This document shows, piece by piece, positions 7,300-15,220 of a stretch of 64,000 nucleotides of DNA. The translations under genes were made by a program, and so were the position numbers. The stretch is from contig SUWF01000008.1 in the NCBI GenBank assembly GCA_015061575.1, positions 25,514-89,513 on the forward strand, read 5' to 3'. The notes beneath the pieces are model-generated. The model did no database searches. It saw nothing but the letters and a program-made list of their open reading frames with translations, and had not been told where the DNA came from. Position 1 is the first letter of the stretch; each line of letters starts with the position of its first letter. The stretch is from Lentisphaerota bacterium (GTDB lineage Bacteria > Verrucomicrobiota > Lentisphaeria > Victivallales > Victivallaceae).

Positions 7300-10032
7300 A
7301 TGAAAAATTTTTTCAGCAATGTATTATTGACTGTATTATTTGCCTGTCCGGCAGGTCTGTTGGGGGCCGTAGAATTGCCGAATCGGATCAAAAGCTTTGA
7401 TTATACGCACAACTTCCAAGTTAAGCATCCGGTGCTGGCCAGCGAGGCCAAACGGATGGGCTCAACCAAGATTCTGGAAGAACGCACCCGGGATGTGATG
7501 ACCATCAGCGAAAGTGAACTCATCAGGCTCCTGCCCCAAAAAGGCGGCATGATGTTTGCCCGCTGCCCTGAGGTAAAGTGCGGCAACCGGGGCGAAAAAT
7601 TCAAGTGGGATATCCATAAGCCTGATGTGCTGTATTGTTTGATCTGCAAGCGTGATCTGACCACCAAAGATTATCCGGAAGATCATACCGTTGAAGCTGT
7701 TACTCCGGAAGGACGCAAAGTTCAGTACCGCTATCACAAGCGTTCCGACGGCCACCACTGCTGGATAACCGGCGGAATCGATTTGCGTAAATACCTGTAT
7801 TTCAGTGAAAAAGCCTGGCAGTTGGGGGCGCTTTATTTACGGACGAATGATAAAAAGTACGCCCGGCGGGCAGCGGTGATCATTGCGCAACTTGCTGAAG
7901 CTTACTTGAATACACCTTACAAAATTGAACCGTGGTTGCGTTCGCCATATAAAGAAATGCACTTTTATAACGGAATACCTGATGATAAAGAAAATATTGA
8001 TGCGCAACGGGCCCGTCCCACCAGCTGGGCCTATTTGGATATACCGGATAAGCTCCTGCTGGCTTACGACTTTATCGGCAGCTCCGGCGAGCTGGAGCGT
8101 TATGCCGGTGAAATCAATATGGATGTACAAAAAGATATTGTGCGCGGCTATTTTATGAATACCGTGGAAAGCACGTCGCTCAAACGGGAATATTATGGCA
8201 ACATGAGTCCCTACTATTGGGCGGGGATGTTGATCGCCGGCCGGGTGCTGGGGATCCCGGAGTATGTGCATTTGGCGGTACTGCGGACGGCAGAATTTTT
8301 CCGGCAGGGTTTTTTCTATGATGGAGCATGGCGGGAAGTAACCAGCGGTTATCACCAGCAATGCGTAAACTCCATGGGGGTTTTTGAACGTATCGTCAAC
8401 GGCTATTCCGATCCGGTGGATTTCCGGTGTAAATATGACAACAGCAACTATCAGAATTTCCGGCTTTTTGCAGGAAATATGGTTTGGAAAGCAGCTAAGG
8501 AGCTGGTAAATAACTATTTGCTTTATCCTGACAATATCGCTGTTGCGCATAATGATACACTCTATAATCTTAAATGGCGCTGGGGAAAACCGGGCGCGAT
8601 CACTCCAAGTAATTTTGTTTCCAGCTGGCGGCATCTGGCGCTTAAAGGCCGGATCGATCCGCAGCAGATACAGTTGCGGATCGCCGGAGGTCCGGTATCG
8701 ATCCACCGGCAGCAGGATATGTTCAATATCACGATGTGGGCGCTGGGTTCGGAATTATTGGGCGATATCGGCTATACCCACAGCCGTTACCGGCAGTATG
8801 CTTCCAGCCTGCCGCATCACAATACAGTTACGGTGGATTTCAGCCGTCATAACTGGACTACCGGTTATCAGGGGGCGGAGGATAAGTCCAATCGGATGGC
8901 CACCGGAGCTTTGCCGGTTTATGCGGATATAAGTAATACGGCTTTTCAGGTCGGGCAGTTTAAGGCAGTGGATTTATATGACAACGTAAAAAATCAGCAG
9001 CGTACGGTCATGCTGGTCGAACTGGATGCAAAAAACAGCTATGCAGTGGACTTTTTTGATCTGGATAGCGGCGGCCAAAGTTACGATTATTTTTTGCACG
9101 GCAACTGCGATGAGCAAAATATTGCTCCGCTGGAAACGGGTTTTCAAAACGCCGCTATCATCCCGGAACGGCTCCGCTTGCCGGAACCCAAGGGCGAAAT
9201 CGACCCCAACAGTCGTAAGCCTGGATATGGTTATCAGGGATTTTTTGATACAAAAAAACATCAAGATCCCCCGCAGGTGTTTGTCGGTCACTGGCAATAT
9301 AAATCGACTCAGTCAGCCTTGACGGTTTATCTGGCTTCGGATGGCGGCAGGCGTTCGATCTGGAGCGGCAGCAGTCCATCGATCCGGCAGGCGAAGGAAA
9401 ACAGTGCGCAAGTCAATAAATTTTTCCGCCGCTTTTACATGCAGCGGGTCGAAAATCCCACCGGCAAAGTCCGTTTTGCCGCTGTTATGGAACCGCATAA
9501 AATTGGCTGTTCGCAAATCAAAAATGTTACAGTTCCAGCTCTTGGGGTAGTCAAAATTACACTGGAAAAACGGACAGATTATATCTTTTGCGATTTGGCC
9601 AAACCGCAAAAGATCGATGGTTGGAGTTTGAGCGGAAAATTGGGATTTTTGTCGCTGGATCAAACTGGCCAAGTGCGGGATTTTTATCTTTATGACGGCC
9701 GGATCAGCGGCAAAAATTTCAGCAAAAACGCTCCGGCAGTGCTGCCGCTGGAAATTAGTGGTTGTCCGCATGGAGATACTTTCAGAGTGCGTGATTTGAG
9801 CCGCCTGCCGGAACAATACAATCCCACCGTGGTGTTGGAGCTGCCCGGCGAAAAGAGTGCCTGGCAGTTCAATATAAAAAGCGTTGACCGCCAAAACAAT
9901 TTAGTGAAACTTGACCGTCCGCACGGTTTGCGGCGGCAAGCTGGCAAATGGGTGCGTGACCACTACCAGAATCAAAGTTTTGCTGGAAAAGCCCTGCTGA
10001 AAGTCGGTTTGCCTGAACGTAATAAAAAATAA
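7300..10032 (+). CDS. Secreted heparinase II/III-like polysaccharide lyase
   Basis: 910 residues with a signal peptide (hydrophobic core within residues 5-22, cut near LLGA). Cysteines 89, 94, 113 and 116 form a zinc-ribbon-like insertion, as in environmental heparinase-like proteins. The middle part (around 150-420) has the alpha/alpha toroid character with NMSPYYWAGMLIAGR and YDGAWREVTSGYHQQ, the region carrying catalytic Tyr/His in this family. From about 480 the beta-sandwich part contains GDIGYTHSRYRQYASSLPHH, matching the Heparinase_II_III C-terminal pattern of a Gly-Tyr strand then S-x-x-HN-x-V. It should cleave uronic-acid-containing polysaccharide by beta-elimination outside the cytoplasm; the substrate is not predictable. 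First gene of cluster A. Confidence 0.75.
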   Translation: MKNFFSNVLLTVLFACPAGLLGAVELPNRIKSFDYTHNFQVKHPVLASEAKRMGSTKILEERTRDVMTISESELIRLLPQKGGMMFARCPEVKCGNRGEKFKWDIHKPDVLYCLICKRDLTTKDYPEDHTVEAVTPEGRKVQYRYHKRSDGHHCWITGGIDLRKYLYFSEKAWQLGALYLRTNDKKYARRAAVIIAQLAEAYLNTPYKIEPWLRSPYKEMHFYNGIPDDKENIDAQRARPTSWAYLDIPDKLLLAYDFIGSSGELERYAGEINMDVQKDIVRGYFMNTVESTSLKREYYGNMSPYYWAGMLIAGRVLGIPEYVHLAVLRTAEFFRQGFFYDGAWREVTSGYHQQCVNSMGVFERIVNGYSDPVDFRCKYDNSNYQNFRLFAGNMVWKAAKELVNNYLLYPDNIAVAHNDTLYNLKWRWGKPGAITPSNFVSSWRHLALKGRIDPQQIQLRIAGGPVSIHRQQDMFNITMWALGSELLGDIGYTHSRYRQYASSLPHHNTVTVDFSRHNWTTGYQGAEDKSNRMATGALPVYADISNTAFQVGQFKAVDLYDNVKNQQRTVMLVELDAKNSYAVDFFDLDSGGQSYDYFLHGNCDEQNIAPLETGFQNAAIIPERLRLPEPKGEIDPNSRKPGYGYQGFFDTKKHQDPPQVFVGHWQYKSTQSALTVYLASDGGRRSIWSGSSPSIRQAKENSAQVNKFFRRFYMQRVENPTGKVRFAAVMEPHKIGCSQIKNVTVPALGVVKITLEKRTDYIFCDLAKPQKIDGWSLSGKLGFLSLDQTGQVRDFYLYDGRISGKNFSKNAPAVLPLEISGCPHGDTFRVRDLSRLPEQYNPTVVLELPGEKSAWQFNIKSVDRQNNLVKLDRPHGLRRQAGKWVRDHYQNQSFAGKALLKVGLPERNKK

Positions 10033-10056
10033 CCTCAAGATAAGGAGATGTTGGTA

Positions 10057-10775
10057 ATGAAAAAAATCCAAAAAATGTTTGTTTCCTCCCGTGGAAAAGC
10101 CACCCGTTTTACTTTGATCGAATTGCTGGTTGTCATTGCAATTATTGTTTGGCGGCGATGCTGCTGCCGGCGCTTTCGGCGGCCCGGGAACGGGCGCGCA
10201 GTGCCAACTGTCTGGCCAATCTCAAGCAGTTCGGTATGGGGGTGCATATGTATGCGAATATGTCCAACAGCTATATACCAGTGGTTAGTGGTAACGGGGC
10301 ATTGTATACGCTCAATATATCGCTGGGGACCAATGCCAGCAGCAGTCCCTTCCGCCTTATGTATGATTTGGGTCTTTACGGCGAAGAGTTTATCAATAAA
10401 AAAGAAGCAGTTATAAAATTTACTGAGCGCTATTTCAAATGTCCCAGCGATTCTGCCCACTATCGGGCGTGGCCAGAAAAAGGCGATACAGCCCACTACA
10501 CGAGTTATCTTTACTGGGTCGGGATTGGTCAGGTTTCCAGCAAACTTCCGCCCCGGCTGATTATCGGGCGGGATGAACCGGATGTGGCCATAAGTGCCGA
10601 TAAGTGCAAGAAAGTCTGTGCGGATGCAAGTATTCTTGACTCGGTTGCGCATGTTTCGCAGATCAATGTATTGTTTCTGGGCGGCCATTGCGGCATGACC
10701 AATGCCAAAGTTGGCGAAAGTGCTGCCAGCAATGCAGCCGGAGCGATGTATTGCGACGTTTATAAGATGGATTGA
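10057..10775 (+). pseudogene. Pseudopilin gene broken by a 4-nt deletion
   Basis: ATG at 10057 follows AAGGAG at 10042-10047. The frame begins normally ([14 protein letters not shown]) but at about 10147 shifts: where intact homologues read GCC-ATT-TTG, only GT-TTG is present, a net loss of four bases. The rest of the protein ([27 protein letters not shown] and a C-terminal domain with LFLGGHCGM) continues in another frame from 10149 to 10775. The first frame stops at 10416. The hydrophobic helix is thus interrupted at its eighth position. Either a true pseudogene, a phase-off allele or an assembly error; the downstream frame shows no other damage, so the event is recent or artefactual. Confidence 0.75.
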
Positions 10776-10802
10776 TTTTATTAAAAATAAGGAGTTTGAA
10801 CT

Positions 10803-11618
10803 GTGTTTTACCGCATGCCGGAAAAATACCATACCGTGGATGTGCATAACCACGTCTGGTTCAAAAACGGGACTTTGGACGGGGAACGGATGCACGATCT
10901 TTTGATCGCATCAGATTTGCTGGGGATCGAAAAGCTGTGCGTATCTGTGCCGCTGACCAATCCTTACGCCGCGCCGGAAAAATGCCGTCAGGCTAATGAT
11001 GTAACTTATCAGGCGATGCAGTATTCGGATCGTCTGTTGGGATTTTGCTTTGCCGATGCTGCCGGCGGCGAAGAGATGATCAAAGAAGTTGACCGCTGTA
11101 TTTGCAAGCTGGGCATGGTCGGGATCAAGATGTATCATCAGCATAAATTGCAGGATCGAATCCAAAAAGATCTTATGCAGCGGGCTGCGGAGCTGGGGGT
11201 GCCGGTTTTGATGCACGCCGCCATGGCCCGCAATGCCGCTACGATCGAACGGGGGCCGCTGTGCAGCCATGCCGGAGATTTTCTGGAAGCGCTGGAAGTT
11301 TATCCGGATACGATGTTTATTCAAGGTCATATCGGCGGCGGCGGTGACTGGCAATGGAATTTGCGGACGCTGGAAACGATCGAATCCGATAACTATTGGA
11401 TCGACCTCAGCGGTTCGGTCATCGATGCCGGGATTCTGCGCGATACCGTTGACGCAGTAGGGGCCGACCGGGTGCTTTTTGCCACCGACGGCAGTTTTGA
11501 AGAAGCGGTCGGCAAACTGCAGGCTGCCCATTTGAGCGAAGCGGAAATACTCAAGATAACCTCCGGCAACTTCAACAAGATCATGCAGCGCAGAAAGGTC
11601 GCAGTGAAAAATGTTTGA
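10803..11618 (+). CDS. Amidohydrolase family 2 protein, catalytic-type member of a pair
   Basis: 271-residue TIM-barrel metal-dependent hydrolase or decarboxylase of the amidohydrolase-2 group. Metal ligands are present: H15-x-H17 (VDVHNHVW), H138 (VLMHAA), H176 (IQGHIGGGG) and D229 (FATD). GTG start at 10803 with AAGGAG 8 bases upstream. The paralogue at 40819 starts with ATG at the equivalent residue, supporting this choice. It overlaps the second amidohydrolase by 8 bases. The family includes 2-pyrone-4,6-dicarboxylate and related lactone hydrolases and decarboxylases. A role in breaking down a sugar-acid product of the upstream lyase is inference. Confidence 0.8.
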   Translation: MFYRMPEKYHTVDVHNHVWFKNGTLDGERMHDLLIASDLLGIEKLCVSVPLTNPYAAPEKCRQANDVTYQAMQYSDRLLGFCFADAAGGEEMIKEVDRCICKLGMVGIKMYHQHKLQDRIQKDLMQRAAELGVPVLMHAAMARNAATIERGPLCSHAGDFLEALEVYPDTMFIQGHIGGGGDWQWNLRTLETIESDNYWIDLSGSVIDAGILRDTVDAVGADRVLFATDGSFEEAVGKLQAAHLSEAEILKITSGNFNKIMQRRKVAVKNV

Positions 11619-12366
11619 TATAAATACCTCGATCGGGCACTGGCCATTCCGCCGTTTGACCCGCAATACCGTGCCGGAACTTAAAGATTATCTGCAGAGT
11701 TTCGGTATCAGCCGGGCCGCTGTGTGTCACAATCATGCGGCATGTTATCAGAATTGTCACGATGCCAATATTGAATTGTACGAAGCATTGCAGCAGGATA
11801 AAGAGGGATTTTTTGTCGGCATTGCCACGTTGAATCCCACTTATGCCGCCTGGCAGCGGGACTTGGAGTGCTGCGTGAAAAAATTCAACTTCCGGGGCGT
11901 GCGGATCCTGCCGAAGTATCACAATTATCTGTTGAACAGCCGGGCCAGCTGGGAGTTGTTTGACGCTGCTGCTGAGTACAAAATACCGGTGATCATTCCC
12001 AATGAATTGGTCAACTGCCGTCAGCGGTTCTGGATGGAACCGGAGGAGGCGTTGGGCGCGGGGAATATTTTTGCGACTGCCAGCCGGTTTTCGGATACGA
12101 CTTTTGTGGCGATGGAAACGGCTTTTCCGGAAACACCCGGACGTCATCCGCAGAATCTTTATGTGGAAATGTCCCGTTTTTTGAGCTGCTACGGCCGGAA
12201 ACTCAATAAATTTATTGCCGCCGCCGGTGCCGACCATGTGTTGTTTGGCAGTGGAGCACCGTTCAAAGAAATCGAACCGGCGCTGCTGAAACTTTATCAC
12301 ACCGAATTAAGCGACAGCGACCGTCTGCTGATCGCCAGAGGCAATGCAGAAAAGCTTTTCGGCTGA
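11611..12366 (+). CDS. Amidohydrolase-like protein lacking metal ligands
   Basis: 251 residues, same fold family as its upstream neighbour but with the key positions changed. The N-terminal D-x-H-x-H motif reads FDINTSIGHW, so both His are lost (Asn5 and Ser7 by position). The late GSD motif reads FGSGAPF, so the catalytic Asp is gone. The strand that normally carries a ligand His reads VIIPNELVN. The protein is otherwise well conserved with its paralogue at 41615, so it is under selection. Translational coupling by an 8-base overlap suggests a stoichiometric partner of the active protein. Likely a pseudo-enzyme subunit, or an enzyme with different chemistry. Confidence 0.75.
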   Translation: MFDINTSIGHWPFRRLTRNTVPELKDYLQSFGISRAAVCHNHAACYQNCHDANIELYEALQQDKEGFFVGIATLNPTYAAWQRDLECCVKKFNFRGVRILPKYHNYLLNSRASWELFDAAAEYKIPVIIPNELVNCRQRFWMEPEEALGAGNIFATASRFSDTTFVAMETAFPETPGRHPQNLYVEMSRFLSCYGRKLNKFIAAAGADHVLFGSGAPFKEIEPALLKLYHTELSDSDRLLIARGNAEKLFG

Positions 12367-12385
12367 AAAAAACTGCGTAAAAAAT

Positions 12386-12432
12386 CCGGGTCGCAGCAAT
12401 ATTGATAACTGTTGCTGCGGCCCGGTTTTTTT
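12386..12432. terminator. Bidirectional terminator between convergent genes
   Basis: CCGGG-T-CGCAGCAA pairs with TTGCTGCG-G-CCCGG around an 11-base loop, followed by seven T on the plus strand. A-rich sequence on the left gives a T tract for minus-strand transcripts too. It ends cluster A and the SIS gene. Confidence 0.85.
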
Positions 12433-12438
12433 ATTGAA

Positions 12439-13197
12439 TTACCACACCGGATAGAGGTGATGGATGCGTTTGCGGTATTTATCGTGGATGGGCTTGTTGT
12501 GTTCATCGCAGCCCGGGATGTTGTTGCTGACCCAGATTTCCGGGGTGCCGCCCTTGGCTTTGATCAGGCGGATAGTTTCGCTCATGATGCAGTTCAAAGT
12601 AAAGCAAGTAAGGATCGTAGCCGTGGGGGTGATTTTTTCTTCAATGCCTTCGCAATCCAGCACGGCATCGGGGTAGGGAACGTGATTATCGATGGCAATA
12701 TCGGCAAACTCATTGATATTTTGTTTGCTGGAGTGACGCCAGATAAAGTTCTTGGGAACTTTCTGGGCAAATTTGTGCGCATTGACGGTGATAAGCTTTA
12801 CGCCCCGTTTTTTAGCTTCGATCGCCACATCCACTGCGGTGATGTTAAGACCGTAAAAGTTGACGAGGATCAGCACGTCATCTTTGTAAACATCGTAAAA
12901 GTTGAGTATATACGGCGCATAGCCTTCCAGCTTGGCGGTCGTCGGATTGGCTGAAACGATGTTGGTTCCTGCCGGAAACATGGCATTGATTTGAGCAATA
13001 CCACCGGCCCGCCAGAAAATTTCCATTGCCGCAATTGCCGAGTGTCCGCCGGCACCGTATATATTGACGAGGCGGCCTTCAAGCACTTTATCCGACAAAA
13101 GCTCTGCCGCCTGCAAGATGGCCGCTTCTTCATCACGGATAATGTCGCTCATGGCAGTGGTAACGATTTGATTGTACTCTTCCATCATCTTGGTCAT
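12439..13197 (-). CDS. SIS-domain protein, UPF0309-like
   Basis: 252-residue sugar-isomerase-fold protein. VNIYGAGGHSAIAAMEIFWRAGG is the phosphosugar-binding P-loop-like segment, and ILVNFYGLNITAVDVAIEAKKRG the second SIS motif, as in UPF0309 proteins. Start at 13197 is supported by GGAGG 7 bases upstream; it overlaps the IclR stop (ATGA), so the two are translationally coupled. Binding or isomerisation of a phosphosugar in the cytoplasm is likely. The longer frame back to 13359 would overlap the regulator and has no ribosome site. Confidence 0.82.
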   Translation of the reverse strand: MTKMMEEYNQIVTTAMSDIIRDEEAAILQAAELLSDKVLEGRLVNIYGAGGHSAIAAMEIFWRAGGIAQINAMFPAGTNIVSANPTTAKLEGYAPYILNFYDVYKDDVLILVNFYGLNITAVDVAIEAKKRGVKLITVNAHKFAQKVPKNFIWRHSSKQNINEFADIAIDNHVPYPDAVLDCEGIEEKITPTATILTCFTLNCIMSETIRLIKAKGGTPEIWVSNNIPGCDEHNKPIHDKYRKRIHHLYPVW

Positions 13198-13991
13198 AAT
13201 GAATCCTCCGTTATTGATGATATTGAATTTATATCCTGCATGGATATATGATGAAATAAAATTTTTTCCTGCAAATCCGCTGCGATCTCCTGCAATTTGG
13301 CGATGATCTCCTGCTCGCTGAGCTGGTGTCGCCCGGTAAGGTATACTGTTGATATACAAAGCGTATCCGCTCCGGATGCGTCTTGGGCGGGAACGGCCAG
13401 ACTGGTCAGGTTGCCATTCTCGCGCATTACGACAGTATGGCGGTTACGACGGATGATTTCGATTTGCTTGTAGAGTTTTTCGGGGGTGATCGCTTCCGGC
13501 CATTCAGCGGCAGTGGGCAGACCGATTTTTTCGATTATCCGGGCGATTTCGTCATCGCTTTGCAGCGCCAGCAGCAGCCGACCGGAGCTTAAACGATACC
13601 ATCCGGAGCGTTCAAACCAGCGATCAGCAATGGTCAGCTGCACCATGCGTTCGGGATGGACTTTAGCTAACGTTATGCGCTGCTGTTGCCAGTAAGCTAC
13701 GATCACCCCAAGTTCGTTAAGTTCTTTGGCGATCCGATCTGCGCTGTGCTGGGCAAGGATGTTGAGCAAATTCTGCTGACAGTTGCCGCCGGCCAATTCA
13801 AAAATCTTGCTGCCCAGACAGTAATGGCCAAAGCTGGTTTTTTCCAGCAGATGCTTTTCGCAGAGAGCGCTCAGCAAATGAGCTGTATTGCTGCGGGTGA
13901 GCGAACTTTGTTGCACGATTTCAGCAAAAGAGAGCGTTTCGCCACCGGCAAAAAGCTCCAATATGCGGACAATCTTGGACAGCACTTTCAT
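13194..13991 (-). CDS. IclR-family transcriptional regulator
   Basis: 265 residues. The N-terminus MKVLSKIVRILELFAGGETLSFAEIVQQSSLTRSNTAHLLSALCEK is an IclR winged helix, and the rest (AKVHPERMVQL, LSSGRLLLALQSDD, TSLAVPAQDASGADTLCISTVYLTGR) is the ligand-binding IclR effector domain. ATG 13991 is chosen because GAGGA lies about 11 bases upstream and the domain begins right there; the open frame extends upstream to 14174 without coding signal. It is coupled to the SIS gene and preceded by two matching palindromes, so autoregulation is likely. Confidence 0.88.
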   Translation of the reverse strand: MKVLSKIVRILELFAGGETLSFAEIVQQSSLTRSNTAHLLSALCEKHLLEKTSFGHYCLGSKIFELAGGNCQQNLLNILAQHSADRIAKELNELGVIVAYWQQQRITLAKVHPERMVQLTIADRWFERSGWYRLSSGRLLLALQSDDEIARIIEKIGLPTAAEWPEAITPEKLYKQIEIIRRNRHTVVMRENGNLTSLAVPAQDASGADTLCISTVYLTGRHQLSEQEIIAKLQEIAADLQEKILFHHISMQDINSISSITEDSL

Positions 13992-13997
13992 AAAACA

Positions 13998-14018
13998 ATA
14001 TTTCCTCACAAGAAATAT
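13998..14018. promoter_or_regulatory. IclR operator candidate 1 (ATATTTC-N7-GAAATAT)
   Basis: Perfect 7-bp dyad over a 7-base spacer, overlapping the ribosome-binding site of the IclR gene. On the minus strand the spacer reads TTGTGAG, close to TTATCAG of the second copy. Confidence 0.6.
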
Positions 14019-14099
14019 GGTATCTGCATATAAATATAACCTGCAGATGAATATACTCGCTGCAGTTTTATTTGCAAGTGCGTCAAGTAAAATAAAGCG

Positions 14100-14120
14100 A
14101 TATTTCTTATCAGGAAATAT
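14100..14120. promoter_or_regulatory. IclR operator candidate 2 (ATATTTC-N7-GAAATAT)
   Basis: Second exact copy of the dyad, 102 bp from the first centre to centre and in inverted orientation. It lies between the IclR promoter region and the Hsp20 terminator. Two sites at this distance suggest looping or cooperative autorepression. Confidence 0.6.
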
Positions 14121-14131
14121 TGCAGGGCAAT

Positions 14132-14161
14132 AAAAAACTGCCGGACAAGTGTACGGCAGTT
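14132..14161 (-). terminator. Terminator of the Hsp20 operon
   Basis: Read on the minus strand, AACTGCCG and CGGCAGTT form an 8-bp stem with a 10-base loop, followed by a run of six T. It lies just downstream of the hsp20 stop at 14178. Confidence 0.85.
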
Positions 14162-14177
14162 GCAGATTTTTCAAAAA

Positions 14178-14531
14178 TCAGGCCACTGGCACCCGGAATG
14201 GCTTGCTGTGTTCAGCTTTGGGCAAAGTCAAAGTCAAAACACCGTCGCAGGTGGCGGCAGAAATTTTGCTTATATCCACCGCCCGGGAAAGCCGGAAAAT
14301 ACGCTTGAAAAGTATCGGCCGGTGACTGCGGCGCAAAGTGCTGGCACATTCAACAGTCAAAATGCCGTTTTCGACCTCTACTTTGACCGAGGCGGCGTTG
14401 CAGCCGGGAACTTCAAAATACATGGTAAAAGCGTCCGGATCTTCAGTAATATCCACCGGCGGAACAAGTTCGATATTTTCGACCGGTTTGGCTGTTTCAT
14501 CTGTTTTGACGATTTCGTTTTTGCTGCTCAT
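14178..14531 (-). CDS. Small heat shock protein, Hsp20/alpha-crystallin family
   Basis: 117-residue chaperone that should hold unfolding proteins in the cytoplasm. The alpha-crystallin domain runs from about residue 33 (AFTMYFEVPGCNAASVKVEV) to the end, with NGILTVEC as beta-5/6 and the conserved DGVLTLTLPKA near the C-terminus in place of the A-x-x-x-n-GvL-x-v motif. The C-terminal PFRVPVA lacks a clear I-x-I tail. It follows the second hsp20 gene with a 9-base gap and precedes a strong terminator, so the two form an operon. Divergent pairs of this kind usually form mixed or specialised oligomers. Confidence 0.88.
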   Translation of the reverse strand: MSSKNEIVKTDETAKPVENIELVPPVDITEDPDAFTMYFEVPGCNAASVKVEVENGILTVECASTLRRSHRPILFKRIFRLSRAVDISKISAATCDGVLTLTLPKAEHSKPFRVPVA

Positions 14532-14540
14532 AAAATCACC

Positions 14541-14999
14541 TCATTTTACTTCAATTTTGCGTGAAAAAGCACAGTTGTTGTTTTCGCGGGGGATGCTTAC
14601 GGTAAGCACGCCGTCAGCGTATACAGCTGAAGCGTTGGTGCATTTGATGTTGCCCGGCAGCCGGACGGTCTGAGTTACTTCGGTATGGAGCCGTTCGCTG
14701 CGAAGTATTTTTTGACCTTTGGCATGATGCGGATGACTTTCGCTGTTGTGTTCGGTACGGACGGTCAGGAGGTCATTTTCGATTTCGACCGAAATTTCCT
14801 GCTTGGTGAAGCCGGGCAGGGAAATGCGTACCGTAACCGCATGTTCGGTAATTTCGATTTCCGGGTGGATGTAGTCATTCAGCTCCGAATGAAGTTCTTC
14901 GCCCGGAAAGAGGTCAAGCTTGCCCATTACCGAGTCGAACATGGAATCCCACCGGCGCACTGATGGCAGCAGTGCATGTTTTCTCAGATTGTTCAACAT
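14541..14999 (-). CDS. Small heat shock protein, Hsp20 family (longer paralogue)
   Basis: 152 residues, first gene of the two-gene chaperone operon. An N-terminal arm (RRWDSMFDSVMGKLDLFPGEE) carries the usual aromatic stretch. The alpha-crystallin domain includes VTVRISLPGFTKQEISVEIENDLLTVR, VRLPGNIKCTNASAVYADGVLTVSIPR and the final RKIEVK, an I-x-V anchor. AAGGAG lies 6 bases before ATG. A short hairpin (15021-15040) precedes the ribosome site in the leader. Confidence 0.92.
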   Translation of the reverse strand: MLNNLRKHALLPSVRRWDSMFDSVMGKLDLFPGEELHSELNDYIHPEIEITEHAVTVRISLPGFTKQEISVEIENDLLTVRTEHNSESHPHHAKGQKILRSERLHTEVTQTVRLPGNIKCTNASAVYADGVLTVSIPRENNNCAFSRKIEVK

Positions 15000-15020
15000 A
15001 AAAAAACTCCTTTTTTCTGC

Positions 15021-15040
15021 AAGGCAAATCAGCTTGCCTT
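15021..15040 (-). promoter_or_regulatory. Leader hairpin of the Hsp20 operon
   Basis: AAGGCAA and TTGCCTT form a perfect 7-bp stem with a 6-base loop, 21 bases before the start of the 152-residue Hsp20. The AAGG arms could also compete with the ribosome site, but the stem as drawn leaves the AAGGAG free. It could be a repressor site or mRNA stability element. It is not CIRCE. Confidence 0.4.
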
Positions 15041-15220
15041 ACAAAAAATTGGAGTGCCGGATTTATAGATTTGTTCGATGCGGCATCGCTTCATAACGCA
15101 AATTATTTTCAGCTCGTCGGCCAAGACGTACAGGCTGATAAAATGCAGAAAAAGGTATGCCGCATTGGCAAAATTTACAACATCCTTAATAAAAGGTTTG
15201 AAAAAACCGTGGATTAAAGC

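Noticed and set aside
10141..10151. Programmed ribosomal frameshift in the pseudopilin
   Set aside because: No slippery heptamer or downstream pseudoknot is seen, and comparison with intact homologues shows a plain 4-base loss.
15000..15060. CIRCE element before the Hsp20 genes
   Set aside because: Only GAGTGC occurs; the TTAGCACTC arm and 9-base spacer are missing.
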